Source of the DNA: Hippopus hippopus
Lineage: Eukaryota > Mollusca > Bivalvia > Cardiida > Cardiidae
Assembly: GCA_946811185.2 (NCBI GenBank)
Contig: OX328107.1
Location: 27,611,587-27,675,586, forward strand
Direction: 5' to 3'
DNA: 64,000 nt
Part shown: piece by piece, positions 51,511 through 62,969 of the stretch
Numbering within the stretch: position 1 is the stretch's first letter
Layout: the number at the start of each line of letters is the position of its first letter
Translations under genes and position numbers: made by a program
Notes under the pieces: model-generated
The model's input: only the letters and a program-made list of their open reading frames with translations
Databases searched by the model: none
What the model was told of the DNA's origin: nothing

Positions 51511-51735
51511 TTAACCCTTTCCCAAACAATCCAGAGTTTTAACAATTCTGAGGAAAAAAGGGTTCTGAAAACATTGTGGAAACAGGAGAAAATGCCTTAA
51601 ATTTTACAAAATAGCATTTTCTCCATTTCTCACAATTTTACCTACTTTATCAGAGACGCATCCGGTCATTTGGGCCACATGTAATTTTTCGACTCCAAAC
51701 GTTTTCAATTTGGACAAGTCTAGAATTTGAAGGGC
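51511..51735 (+). repeat. Family A MITE, near complete
   Basis: TTAACCCTTTCCCAAACAAT to 'ggacaagtctagaatttg'. The hairpin centre is replaced by 'ccttaaattttacaaaat'. Confidence 0.65.
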
Positions 51736-52517
51736 TGTCTGTCTTGAGATGTGGTACAAGAATCTGTGCAATATAGATTATGGTAGAACCAAAAAAGATT
51801 TCTATTTGAATTTCAAAATACTTCCTTTTTATGGCAACACTTATCATGGTTTTAGTTTAAAATAGCTATTAATAGGTGCATGTATTTTTTTTTATCTTAC
51901 CGTACCTATGTTTGAGATAAGCAGTATGTGACATCTTAAAAACATCCTTGGAAAATTGGAATTTATTGGGTGTGAATCTTTTATGAAATAATAATAATGA
52001 TACAGTACCAGATAATATTGAAATAAATAGAAGTTCCTGCAATGGTATGTGCTTTTATTTCATATTTTGTACATCTTTTTGCCAAATGTTATTCTAAAGC
52101 AGAAATATGCAGTAAATGAACTATATATGGATTTCTTTTTCTAAAACTATATACTTAAAATTACAGACAGTTCATTTATTGCATTTTTCTGTTTTAAAAC
52201 AACACTTGGCCAAACTTTGTACTTTCAGCTGCCAAAACGTATATGGCCAAAAAGTCCTGGCCAAAATGTCTGTGCCCAAAATGCCCGACCACCATTCCAA
52301 CCTCTATCTCAAAAAATGGCTGACATGTCTGCTGTCTGCTGTACTGAGTAATGCTATACGAAAGCAACTTTGATATTGCAATTATGAGCTAGGGCCTTGT
52401 TTACAGGCTCAAACTGTCTGTTGGGGACATTCAGCCCTGTAAGGGTTAAATTCTGTGGAATCTGATGTTCACTCTGGATGAAAATTAACCGCTGTTTAAT
52501 CCATAGTTTTTACTCAT

Positions 52518-52729
52518 GTAACCCTTAGGCTGCTAAACGTGACTCACTGACCTTTTGTGGACAGTGTAGATCAAGATCAGACTGCACAGAATATGCAATC
52601 TGATCTTAGATCTACACTGTCAATTAAAGAGAATGTTTCCTCCAAAATAACCTTTCAAACAGCAGGTTTTTGGGGTTTTACCATCGGCTTGAAAGTTTCA
52701 TTTCTTTTATTTAGTAGGATAAGGGTTAA
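52518..52729 (+). repeat. Family B MITE, complete
   Basis: 'gtaacccttaggctgctaaa' to 'agtaggataagggttaa', hairpin 'gatcagactgcacagaatat' / 'gcaatctgatcttagatcta'. Confidence 0.8.
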
Positions 52730-52874
52730 TATTTCTTATGTTGATATCATGGATCATAATTGTATGTTCACGTAGGGTGTAGATCTGTATGAAAAAAAGC
52801 TGACCATGAAATTGTAATGTTTGGTTATTGGTTTCTGACTGGAAAAGACCAGTAGGTTAACTCAGTGTTTTCAA

Positions 52875-53097
52875 TCTTTACTACACAATCCTGGTTTAAC
52901 AACCTTTAGGAAAGGGGCTGTTGAAAGATTGTAGAAAAAGGGCAAAATACTGATAACCATCATTTTCTCCTTTTACCACGATGTTTTCTACCTTTTCAAC
53001 AATTCAAGTCATCATTTGGGCTACAGTCAATTCGTCATATCCAAATGCTTTCGATTTTGATGAGTCTAAAATTTTGTTGTTTGGTGAAGAGTTGAGG
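52875..53097 (+). repeat. Family A MITE, last copy in the window
   Basis: 'ctttactacacaatcctggt' to 'gttgtttggtgaagagttga', with a diverged hairpin. No copy was seen beyond this point. Confidence 0.6.
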
Positions 53098-53900
53098 GTT
53101 ACGAAGTTATTGGTTACATTCTTTGGAAGTGTGGTCGGAAAATTTGGCAAACAGATGTGCTAGTGAAATCCATGACATACACAAATAAGTAGGCTTTCGC
53201 CGCGATATCACTGAAATAATGTTGAAAGCAGCCAAAAACACAAAACAACCAATCAATCAACCAGTTTATTACTGAAATAAAGATAATTTCCAAATAATCC
53301 TTTACAAGAATAAAAGTGAATTTTTTAATCCATTTAGAAGGTTCTAATCCAGTATAAAAGGCAACATAACATGGGTTTCTTTCTCCCATACATAGTTCAA
53401 ACCACTACCATCTGATTTGTGATTTTCAAAACAGCATGGTTATTCAGTCTTGACCGATTACAGTGCAGACAGCACTTTGATTTATTTCATGATTGAGCAT
53501 GTTATTGTAAAAAATATACATATGTATATGGCCTTACTATAAACGATGTCTAATTTTTTTGTCATCGTTAGAACTCGTTTTTTTTTTTTTTTTTTGCATT
53601 CATAAGGCAGAGTAGAAATGATAATTACAGCTGAACCCCGTTAGAATGAACTTTGCTAAAACGCTAACCCAATTATATGGCGGGTGTCCTATGGCTCCTA
53701 AACTTTTGGGGAGGGGGGTTTGACCATTTTCGAGCCTGATCCACTGTTACGTTGATAAGAATACTCAGTGTAAAAAAAAAAAAGCCTACCTACCGACCAA
53801 ATACTGATGTAAAATTGATACCGTGCACATAATGTGACAAATTTTCACATTTAAAATACACAATTTTACATTAAACCAGGGATCTTATATACACATATTT
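53098..53900. other. Gene-free stretch, nothing recognised
   Basis: It contains a poly-T run near 53578 and AT-rich sequence. I see no exon or known repeat. Confidence 0.35.
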
Positions 53901-53904
53901 CACC

Positions 53905-54010
53905 CTATTCTCAATGTAGCAAAACAACAGTGGTGTGACACCAGAGGGGCGACGCCTACTGTTGTGTCGCACCAAGTGGTGATTTTGCTACATTTTGAAA
54001 ATAGAGTGAA
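53905..54010. repeat. Inverted repeat around 'tgtagcaaaa'
   Basis: 'ctattctcaatgtagcaaaa' faces 'ttttgctacattttgaaaat' about 70 bases later, with 'gtggtgtgacacc' and 'gtgtcgcaccaag' inside. Confidence 0.6.
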
Positions 54011-54631
54011 AATCATCATCTTTGACTATCGTCTGTGCTTGCATTGGCAAACCATCAGCTTTGCAATTTGTTTCTATCAAATAAATGTCCTATGGCCTGG
54101 AGACACATGAAGCTTTAAAAAACGGCACCACAACCGATTGCTTTTCACCCAATCCACGGTCAACCTCAATCACAACCAGTTCTACCCTTGAAGAGTCATG
54201 CGAAAAAAGGTCCCTCCGGACAGGGATCTTATATACGATCCCTGCTCCGGATGACCATGTTTGGTCACAGACACAAACTGGTTCCACAAGAAATAACAAA
54301 CTTACACTCAGTTTCCATACAGATAGAAAATATTGAACCAAAACCCGTAATACATATATCTGTCCTTCCATTTCTCTGATAGAACAGTGCAGCAGAAATT
54401 TCGCGGTGGTGTGATACCAAATTTGTACTGTGCGCTACTAGATCGAACAGTTGCGATTTAGCACGAGTTCCCAGTCAAAATCTGTCACTTCAATTTTTTG
54501 CAAATAGTCAGGAAATAAGAAATGTCATTTGGTAAACTTCTTTCAAATGAAAGCCTCAACGCTTTAACTGAAGAGTAATTTTTAAGTGTTCCGTTTTGTA
54601 GGTTTAAAAAGGTCGCAAACAGCAAGGAAAT

Positions 54632-54820
54632 ATGCCGAAAGTTTTTCCAGTCAGTCTGCACGATGTTTTTAAAGCACACAATCGCATACGAAGTTCAGTA
54701 CATAAAACAACTGCCATAACCAACTCTACCTTCGACGAGCAACATGGCAGACGCTTCTTTTTCAAGGCAGAGAACTTACAGAAGACGGGCTCGTTTAAAG
54801 TTCGTGGAGCATTGAATGCT
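54632..54820 (+). CDS. SRR: Serine racemase, first coding exon
   Basis: 63 codons, starting MPKVFPVSLHDVFKAHNRIR and ending before donor GTAAGA. The segment FFFKAENLQKTGSFKVRGAL is the N-terminal PLP-binding block of fold-type II serine/threonine dehydratases. Lys56 in S-F-K falls at the same number as the PLP lysine of mammalian serine racemase. The enzyme makes D-serine from L-serine and also dehydrates serine. L-threonine dehydratase is the alternative, but the short N-terminus fits serine racemase better. The next exon (with the SSGNHG loop) is not in the remaining 9 kb as far as I can see, so intron 1 is long or the gene is broken. Confidence 0.75.
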
Positions 54821-55069
54821 GTAAGACTTTGACAGGAAATTTTTACTTTCAGCCCAAATGTTTAAATATGTGCGTCACAGGCAGGAAAAATATTTATTTT
54901 ACACATTTCACTTCCATTGTGGAGGTACCTTCAGTCAGACGGGTTGCCCAGGAGTTATTTTTATGATTGTTTCCCTGCTTCTCGTGGAGACAAAATCACA
55001 AATATAACATTGGAGCTAGCCTACGAATGGGTGATAGTGGAAGGGTTGCACAGATATTATTGTAGATTC

Positions 55070-55920
55070 TAGCTGGGCTTTTTAATCCCCTGTTGCAACG
55101 CGGGAGAGGATTATAGGAATGGCTTTTGTCTGTCAGTCCGTCCGTCTGTCTGGCCGTCAGTAACGCTTTCTTGTCCACTTTATATCTCGATGCTTTTGAA
55201 AGATTTTCATTAAACTTTGGTCAAACATTAATCTCGGATCACATTGAGGATAAGTGCAATGCCCAAGATCCATAACTCTGTCTCCATTATTTTTTGGGTT
55301 ATTGCCTTTATTTATTTTATAGAGTGGAATTTTGGAGCATAACTTTCAAAGTAAAAAAGCTATTGACTTTAAACGTCATATACAAATAGACCATGTTCAG
55401 AACAAGTGCAGTGCACAAGATCCATAACTCTGCCTCAATTATTTTTAGAGTTGTTGCTCTTAGTAATTTTACAGATTTGAATTTTATCCAATGCATAACA
55501 TCAAGGGTATAAAAGCTATTAACTTCAAACTATATATGCAGATCACATTTAGGACAAGTGCAGTGCACAAGATCCATTATTTTTGGGGCTATTGTCCTGC
55601 TATTGCCCTTAGTTGTTTTGAAATAGGATTTTTGTCTAGAGCATCATTTCCAAAGTATAAAAGCTGTTGGCTTCGAACATGCAAATAGATCGTGTTCAGG
55701 ACAATTGCAGAGCACAAGATTGATAACCCTTTCCACATTATTGTTGGAGTTACTGCCTTCGGTTATTTTACATGTTGGATTTTTGTCCGGAGCATAACTT
55801 CCAAAGAATAACAGCTATTGACTTATATAAAACAGATCATCTTGAGGACAAGTGTGGTGCTTAAGAGTCATTACTCTGCCCTCAATATTTTTGGAGTCAT
55901 TCACCTTTATTAATCCCCCG
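55070..55920 (+). repeat. Repeat with (gtcc)n head and ~152-bp units
   Basis: The head 'ttttaatcccctgttgcaac' with 'cagtccgtccgtctgtctgg' is followed by units carrying 'aagatccataactctg' at about 55264 and 55416, with a third near 55568. It ends 'attaatcccccgctatgaaa', which echoes the head. It is a different family from the 162-bp array but built the same way. Confidence 0.65.
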
Positions 55921-56454
55921 CTATGAAAGCCAACGTCCTAGTCATGGGTCTGATGTTTGAAGCCTGGCTTTCATATTGCAGCTTTCGTGTTTTTGGATTT
56001 TTTGTTTGTGGATTTCATGTTTATATTATGTCAACAAGATGTTATATGGGTTGAACCAGTTTTATTTGAGTTCATCAATGCAACCAAAGATATGAATGGA
56101 TGGATGGCTTGGTGTTTCATGTCCATATTGGGGTGGGGGGGTACGTAGGGGAAAATAGCTGTCCTTCAGACTGCCTTTAGATAAAATTGAAAATATCTTT
56201 GGAACAACCTGCAGTAGTGGATGAGTGAAAGATGTAATCATTTTTGTTGGTCTGTTGCAGGACCTCAAAGGAATATGGGACTAACAGTACCAATTCCCTA
56301 GTTGGATGAGGGTCAAAATGGCCCAATTCCAAAACAGCTGGGTAGGAAAATAGCCCTCTTTTAAAGAGGCTTATTACTTAAGCAGCCCACTTTTTGTAAG
56401 GTGTTTAGAATTATTGAGTTGTACATTTACTGGTATTTTTATCACTTACTTATT

Positions 56455-56656
56455 TTAACCCTTGGGCTGCTAAGCGAGACTCAAGTACCTTTTGTGGACA
56501 GTGTAGATCAAGATGAGACTACAGAGAATGTGCAGTCTGGTCTTTGATCTACACTGTCTGGTAAGGACATACTTTCCCCTCAAGAAATACCTTTGAAACA
56601 GCAAAATTTGGGTTTTACTATCGGCTTAAAAGTTTCCCTTAATTAGCACAATACTT
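56455..56656 (+). repeat. Family B MITE, near complete
   Basis: TTAACCCTTGGGCTGCTAAG, hairpin 'gatgagactacagagaatgt' / 'gcagtctggtctttgatcta', right end eroded at 'agcacaatacttaa'. Confidence 0.75.
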
Positions 56657-56659
56657 AAA

Positions 56660-57240
56660 TATAATTTAATAATATCTGCAATGCTGATCTTGTAAATGAA
56701 GAGAGATGGTCTTCTTTATGATTTTACCTGACTTTTCTATGCTCCTCTCCATACTGTCTCTGTCATTTTGCTCATTTGTAATTTGTACATAATGTATTGT
56801 TCAAAGTTTGAAAAGAAAGGAAATGAAAACAAACAACATCTAAAGAATGGCCCATTTAAATCTATTGCTGTATGCATATTTGAAGAAAGCTTCTTTTATC
56901 ATTAGAAAAAGAACAAGAGGGGAGAGGGACAAGAGCACATGAAAAGAACTTAATATCAAACAAGATGGAAAAGTACAACCCACACAAGTACAAGGGCCAT
57001 AAAGTCTTAGAAGCAGTAGCAATTGAAATATTTAAAAACAAGAGGGCGATTAGAAAGAGAAAGTTATTAAAATCATTCTGATGAAGTGAATGAAAGGTAC
57101 TTTAAACATGGGCTTTTTTTGTAACCTTGTAAGTGGGCCTTTTGGTAAAGTTGGCCTTTTGTGACTGGCCGTTCAAATGAAAGTGGGCTGTTTTGAACCA
57201 CTTCTGCCTTAAAGTGTACTAGTATGAAGCATACCCATTA
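56660..57240. other. Gene-free stretch, nothing recognised
   Basis: AT-rich DNA with no exon or repeat that I recognise, probably intron 1 of the serine racemase gene. Confidence 0.35.
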
Positions 57241-57246
57241 CAAGAC

Positions 57247-57362
57247 AATATGTGCCAAGCAATACGTGAAAAGGGGTAATCGGACATTTGCGTAAAGTGT
57301 CGTCTCGGATCTTTTTTTCCCTGCGGAGTCAGCGCAGGCTAATCCAAAACAGCACTTTCCCT
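57247..57362. repeat. Family C2 element, left part
   Basis: 'atacgtgaaaaggggtaatc' and 'gtaaagtgtcgtctcggatc' match the C2 left arm. 'gcgcaggctaatccaaaaca' follows, and the 162-bp array then starts at once. Confidence 0.6.
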
Positions 57363-57369
57363 TTTTATT

Positions 57370-59645
57370 ATACGCCCGTCGAAGACAGGACGTATTCTGG
57401 GATCACCCATGGCATGCGGGCGGGCGGCGTCCAGTTCTTTGTCCGGAGCATAACTTTGTCATCTTCACTCCGATTGACTTGAAACTTGGCAGTTGTGTTT
57501 GTTGCAATAATACGGAGTGCAGTGTGAAAGAACCATAACTCTACCTTGTGCTGTCTTTGAGTTATTTCCCTTTGATTGTCATTTTTACAGCATTTTCTGC
57601 TTGTCCGGAGCATAACTTACTCATCTTCAGTCTGATTGACTTGAAACTTGGCAATTGTTTTTGTTGCAATAATACGGAGTGCAGTGCGAAAGAACCATAC
57701 CTCTACCTCGTGCTGTCTGAGTTATTTCCCTTTGATCATCATTTTTACAGTATTTTCTGCTTGTCCGAAGCATAACTTTGTCATCTTCAGTCCGATTGAC
57801 TTGAAACTTGGCATTTGTGTTTGTTGCAATAATACTGAGTGCAGTGCGAAAGAACCATAACTCTACCACATGCTGTCTTTGAGTTATTTCCCTTTGATCG
57901 TCTTTTTTACAGCATTTTCTGCTTGTCCGGAATATAACTTTGTCATTTTTAGTCTGAACATCTTCAAATTTGGTATGCATGATTGTTGAAAAATTACAGA
58001 GTGCAGGGCACAAGAACCATAAATCTTCTGAGCATGAATTTGAGTTATTCACCCTTAGATCTTCATTTTTATAGCATTTCTTGCTTGTCTGGAGCATAAC
58101 TTTGTCATCTTGAGTAGGAATGACTTGAAATATTGTATGCTTATTTGTTGCAATATTTGGAAGTGCAGTGGGCAAAAATTGTAACTGTTCCTCGTGCTGT
58201 CTTTGAGTTATTTCCCTTTTATCGTCAGTTTTACAGCATTTTCAGCTTGTCCGGAATATAACTTTGTCATTTTTAGTCTGAACATCTTCAAATTTGGTAT
58301 GCATGATTGTTGAAAAATTACGGAGTGCAGGGCACAAGAACCATAACTCTTCCTAGCATGAAATTTGAGTTATTCCCCCTTAGATCTTCATTTTTATAGC
58401 ATTTCTTGCTTGTCTGGAGCATAACTTTGTCATCTTAAGTAGGAATGACTTGAAATATTGTTGCAATATTTGGAAGTGCAGTGCGCAAGAATTGTAACTC
58501 TACCTCGTGCTGTCTTTGAGTTATTTCCCTGTGATCGTCATTTTTACAGCATTTAGTGCTTGTCCGGAATATAACTTTGTCATCTCAAGTCAAAACGACT
58601 TCAAACTTGGTATGCATGTTTGTTGCAATATTACAGAGTACAGTGCGCAAGAACAATAACTCTACCTAGCGCGGATTTTGAGTAATTCCACTTTGATCTT
58701 CATTTTTACTGTCCAGTTCTTTGTCCGGAGCTTAACTCTGTCATCTCCAGTCCGATTGACTTGAAACTTGGCATTTGTGTTTGTTGCAATAATACGGAGT
58801 GCAGTGCGAAAGAACCATAACTCTACCTCGTGCTGTATTTGAGTTATTTCCCTTTGATCGTCATTTTTACAGCATTTTCTGCTTGTCCGGTATATAACTT
58901 TGTCATTTTTAGTCTGAACATCTTCAAATTTGGTATGCATGATTGTTGAAAAATTACAGAGTGCAGTGCACAAGACCCACAACTCTTTCTAGCATGAATT
59001 TTGAGTTATTCCCTTTTAGATCTTCATTTTTATAGCATTTCTTGTTTGTCCAGAGCATAACTTTGTCATCTTGAGTGGGAATGACTTGAAATATGGTTTG
59101 CTTATTTGTTGCAATATTTGGAAGTGCAGTGCACAGGAATTGTAACTCTACCTCTTGCTGTCTTTGAGTTATTTCCCTGTGATCGTCATTTTTACAGCAT
59201 TTAGTGCTTGTCTGGAACATAACTTTGTCATCTCAAGTCAGAACGACTTCAAACTTGGTATGCATGTTTGTTGCAATATAACGGAGTACAGTGCTCAAGA
59301 ACTCTACCTAGCGCGGATTTTGAGTAATTCCACTTTGATCTTCATTTTTACAGTATTTCTTGCTTGTCCGGAAGGGAACTTTGTCACCTCAAGTCAAATT
59401 GACTTGAGACTTGGTAAACATGTTTGTTGCAGTTACGAAAAGTGCAATGCACTGGAGCCGTAACCTTACCTAATGCCCTTTTGGAATTATTCCCTATTCA
59501 TAATTTTTTTTTTACAGCTTTTCATGCTTCTCTACAATATAACTTTGTCTTTTCATGTTGGAATGACCTGAAACTTTATATGCATGTTTCCTTAACATTA
59601 GAGGAGACATTCATGCCTATTTCAATCACTTACATGATTTCTGCT
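57370..59645. repeat. 162-bp tandem array, copy 2
   Basis: It has a head, 'tatacgcccgtcgaagacag' and 'ggcatgcgggcgggcggcg', then about 13 units of the same 162-bp repeat as at 31.6-34.4 kb, and the same tail ('gcctatttcaatcacttaca'). 'ccagttctttgtccggagc' appears both at the head and again inside near 58710, as it does at 33418 in copy 1, so both arrays share a composite order. The minus strand again stays open for long stretches (up to 182 residues). Confidence 0.85.
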
Positions 59646-59649
59646 GCAC

Positions 59650-60400
59650 TACTATTTTCCTCTACCTACCCTTTACGATTATTATTCCCCCTCGACAACT
59701 GGCGGTGGGACGGGTGTATCTTGCGACAATTTGCCGCTCTTGTGTAATTTTCCGTTTTTCACAAGTCTACTGAAGAATCATCCTCGTTGACCCATTTTCG
59801 ATTTATTCTGTAATTGATCCTGGGTTATTTCGCTTGTGTTTCCTCGTTCTCATGAATTATTCATGAAGCATTTTGATTGGTGATCTCAGTTTATCTTTGA
59901 GAAAATTTAAACTATTTTTATCACAAATACACCGTCATATCTACTTTTTACTTGTCCATATTCAATCACATCATTCGTTGCAAATCAAGTTTAGCGAAAC
60001 TTTAAATATGGCGGCGCCCATCAAAACCACAATCGAGAAGCATTTTAGAGAGATTTTCGGCATAACACTGAAAGATTGTCAGTTAAAATCATACATAAAG
60101 ATCGATAGTGTATCTGTATTGTAAAATGGCATATCTCACAGGAGACAAGCGCGCCGATGGCCGCCATATTTGTTGACAACCTCGGGTTTTTTCCAGGGTT
60201 ATTTTTAGTAAGGGATGAAATGAAATTACCCTCTCTACAAGAGAGTATCATTATATTATCGATCTTTTGATTGGCTATTAGGGTGCTTCCCGACCATATG
60301 AATATTCATAAGAAAAGACAATTTGCTAGTCAATTTTCCAAGGGGTGATGCATGGAGAGTAATGTAATGCTTCAAACCTGGGTTCAGAGGATGCTGAAGA
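59650..60400 (+). other. Unassigned stretch with a CpG-bearing open frame
   Basis: At 60009 an ATGGCGGCGCCC start opens 38 codons (MAAPIKTTIEKHFREIFGIT...) before a stop. The base composition differs from its surroundings and 'gatggccgccatatttgttg' lies just after. It may be a captured or dispersed fragment of a first exon. I recognise no family and see no donor. Confidence 0.25.
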
Positions 60401-60404
60401 ACAA

Positions 60405-60493
60405 AATGTATTGTAGTCGTAAAGTGCCATCTCGGCTGATCCTAGACAACACTTAACTCAAATTACCCCTTTTCGCGTGTTGCAAGCCATATA
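60405..60493. repeat. Family C2 element, right part
   Basis: 'cgtaaagtgccatctcggct' to 'tttcgcgtgttgcaagccat'. It could be the other half of the copy at 57.25 kb, or a separate truncated copy. Confidence 0.55.
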
Positions 60494-60716
60494 TTATGAC
60501 ATACATAGTTGTTCATGTTATAAAACATTTAAGTAAAGGATTCATAAATTTCTTTGCATTTTTGTAATGTTCTTACATACAAAATTAATATTCATAAAAT
60601 TTAAAAATAACAGCTTTTTCCCTTTTAATAAAAACACATAGTTTCACATAAGTGGATGGAAGATAGACAAACCTTTTAACACCTTGTTTATGCCCTTATC
60701 AACACTTAGTCTTGTA

Positions 60717-62042
60717 CGTGGGGTGATCAAAAAGATCACGGACCACCTCGTTATTTTGAAAACTACTCCACGGAGGATTACAAAAATTTGCATAGATGAG
60801 CATTAATTATCTGGTAAATGACTCAAGCTTTCAAGTGTCGTCATAATCAAGCAGGTAAAGTATGACGTCATTTTCATGACGTCATATAGTGCATTAGTGG
60901 TCCAAAATATCGGACGACGTTTTGTTTGAGTCGAGAGTAATCATAAAGTTTTACGTTAAACTCGGGAAGTATTTATCGGAAATCAAAACCGATTTAGAAA
61001 CAGATGAAGGGGACTCTGCACTCAAGGAATCTGATATTTGTACATGGATCGGGCCGATTTAGACAAGGGTGCGATACTGTTAAAGATGACCATAAATCTG
61101 GCCTTCCATCAACATCAGTCACAGACAAAATCATAACGGATGTAGAGCAGCATGTAAAACGAGATCGCCGAGATACTGTCAGGAAAATAGCTGACACATT
61201 CAACATTTCATATAGAAGTGCTCAGGAGATTCTGACAGAGAATCTTGGAATGTCGCGTGTTTGCACAAGGTGGGTACCTCGTCAACTGACGTCCGAGAAA
61301 ATGGGGGTTACGGTCGAAATCTGTTAAGAAATTTCAGAAAGCATTAGGGTACAGGGGTCAAACTTTACTTATCGTATTGCAACATGCAATGGAACATAGG
61401 CACACTTTAACAAGACTGAATCTAAACAACAAAGCAGTGTATGGAAACATCAAACATCGCCTTCCGCTGGTAAAGCCAACCTTTCGAAGTCACTTGGTAA
61501 AGTTATACATCATGTATTTCTATTCTCCTTTTTTTCTTCTAAGTCATGTTGTATCTATACATACTACAGTCAGTACCGAGTTTTATGCCCACATTATTCA
61601 AATGAATTTCACAAACACCATACGAAAAAAACAGCCTGAAGTCCTGCGGAGTGACGTCACTTTACACTAAGATAACGCCCTAGCTCACAAAGCCGCACTT
61701 GGACAGGAAACTTTGCAAAAACTAAACATAGAAACACTAGCCAACGCCTCTTATAATTTAGTTCTGACTCCATGTGACCTCTGACTAGTTCCTGTTTTGA
61801 AAGATTCTCTTTGTGGCACGCACTACGAGAGCAGAGAGGAGCTAACCCTCGGTATGACCGGGTCCTTGAGAGTAATGTCACATGACGCGCTCGCACACGT
61901 GTTTCGCGCGTGGAAATCAAGAATGAATAAGTGCATAGAACTCAAAGGACGTTACTTTCAGAAACAGTAAACGCTCCAAGTTCTTTTTTATTACAATATT
62001 CCGATACCAGCACTGGTCCACGTTCTTTCTGATCACCCCTCG
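60717..62042 (+). mobile_element. mariner (DD34D) transposon, decayed, full length
   Basis: Terminal inverted repeats: CGTGGGGTGATCAAAAAGAT at 60717 against the complement of 'tttctgatcacccctcg' at the right end, 24 of 29 positions matching. TA lies on both outer sides (60715-60716 and 62043-62044), the mariner target site. The length of 1,326 bp is typical. The transposase inside is broken. Confidence 0.9.
60928..61970 (+). pseudogene. mariner transposase pseudogene
   Basis: N-terminal helix-turn-helix part near 61053-61310: GRFRQG, SGLPSTSVTD, ADTFNISYRSAQEI and RWVPRQLTSEK, as in mariner and SETMAR-like proteins. Frameshifts occur near 61050 and 61305. The middle is scrambled and the first catalytic Asp (usually in GDETW) is not preserved. 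The second Asp (61671-61673, in DNALAH) is preceded by a stop. The third Asp (61776-61778, in TPCD) lies exactly 35 codons later, the D34D spacing. Later FRAWKSRMNKCI and GRYF close the protein. It is inactive. Confidence 0.85.
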
Positions 62043-62044
62043 TA

Positions 62045-62780
62045 TGTATACTTTATTCTTTATGATGTGGTACTCAAAGTCCAAAAGTAATATGCCTAAG
62101 GTAGTGATATGCTAGAAGGGGATGGCTTAGTTTTGATATTATGAAATTGCTTCAATATGGAGAGCATATCAAAATAAAGAGCATGTCAAAATGAATAACT
62201 TTGGCATGAACCTCAAGAACAGGTCACATTTTCAATAAAAATATGCTACAGTACAAATCTCTTTTTTTGAAAAATTAGCTAGAGAATCAGCCTCTGGAAA
62301 TGGTGTTTCAGTCAGCAAAGAGGTTCCACTATTCCTTACATTCATTACTTGAACCTATTTCTTATTCCAACTTTCAGTAGAATTTTGATTTATCGAGGTT
62401 TTGCTGCACTAATTTAACAGGGACACATGTACAACTACTTCCTAAGTTTGAATTATTTTTTAGCTTGGCTGTTTTCAAAGAAAATGAGGTATTGTCATAG
62501 CCCTAGCGTTGCTTCTGCCTTCGCCGTTTTCGTACTTCAAAAACATGTATTTCAAAATATCTCTGTCATTACTTAAGATATGTACTTAAAACTCGGACTA
62601 GTTGTTAATAATCAAAATGGGAACCCAGACAATGGGAGCAGGTAACCATCAAAATATTTTTGACACAGTTATTATGCCCCTTTTTTGGCTTCAAATTTTC
62701 AAAAACGTTGACATTTTATGATAGTTTTATCATTGTTGAAGATACTATAATTAACTTGAAACTTGGACTAGTTTTTGTGG
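62045..62780. other. Gene-free stretch, nothing recognised
   Basis: AT-rich sequence with no exon. 'cttgaaacttggactag' near 62755 weakly recalls the 162-bp repeat units. Confidence 0.35.
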
Positions 62781-62894
62781 TATTTGTCAAAGACAATACC
62801 ACTATGAGTTCAATATTGAATTTTGAAGACCATGTATCGTCAGAGCTCCAGATAAGAGGGAGTGATGGTATTCTAAATCCATTATTTTTCTTTG

Positions 62895-62969
62895 AAACCC
62901 CATGTTGTGGGTACTCATTAGAATTGTCTCGATGAGACAGTTCTAATGAATACCCACAACATAGGGTTT
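62895..62969. repeat. Near-perfect hairpin, 36-bp arms
   Basis: Arms 62895-62930 and 62934-62969 match at 33 of 36 positions around a GAT loop. Further out, 'cagagctccagataag' and 'ctatctggagctctg' extend the symmetry, so the whole foldback may cover about 62840-63035. No terminal repeat of a known family was seen. Confidence 0.85.

Noticed and set aside
54085..54371. Coding exon on either strand just upstream of serine racemase
   Set aside because: Both strands are open over the same 250 bases, neither has a known motif, and the region contains inverted repeat sequence.
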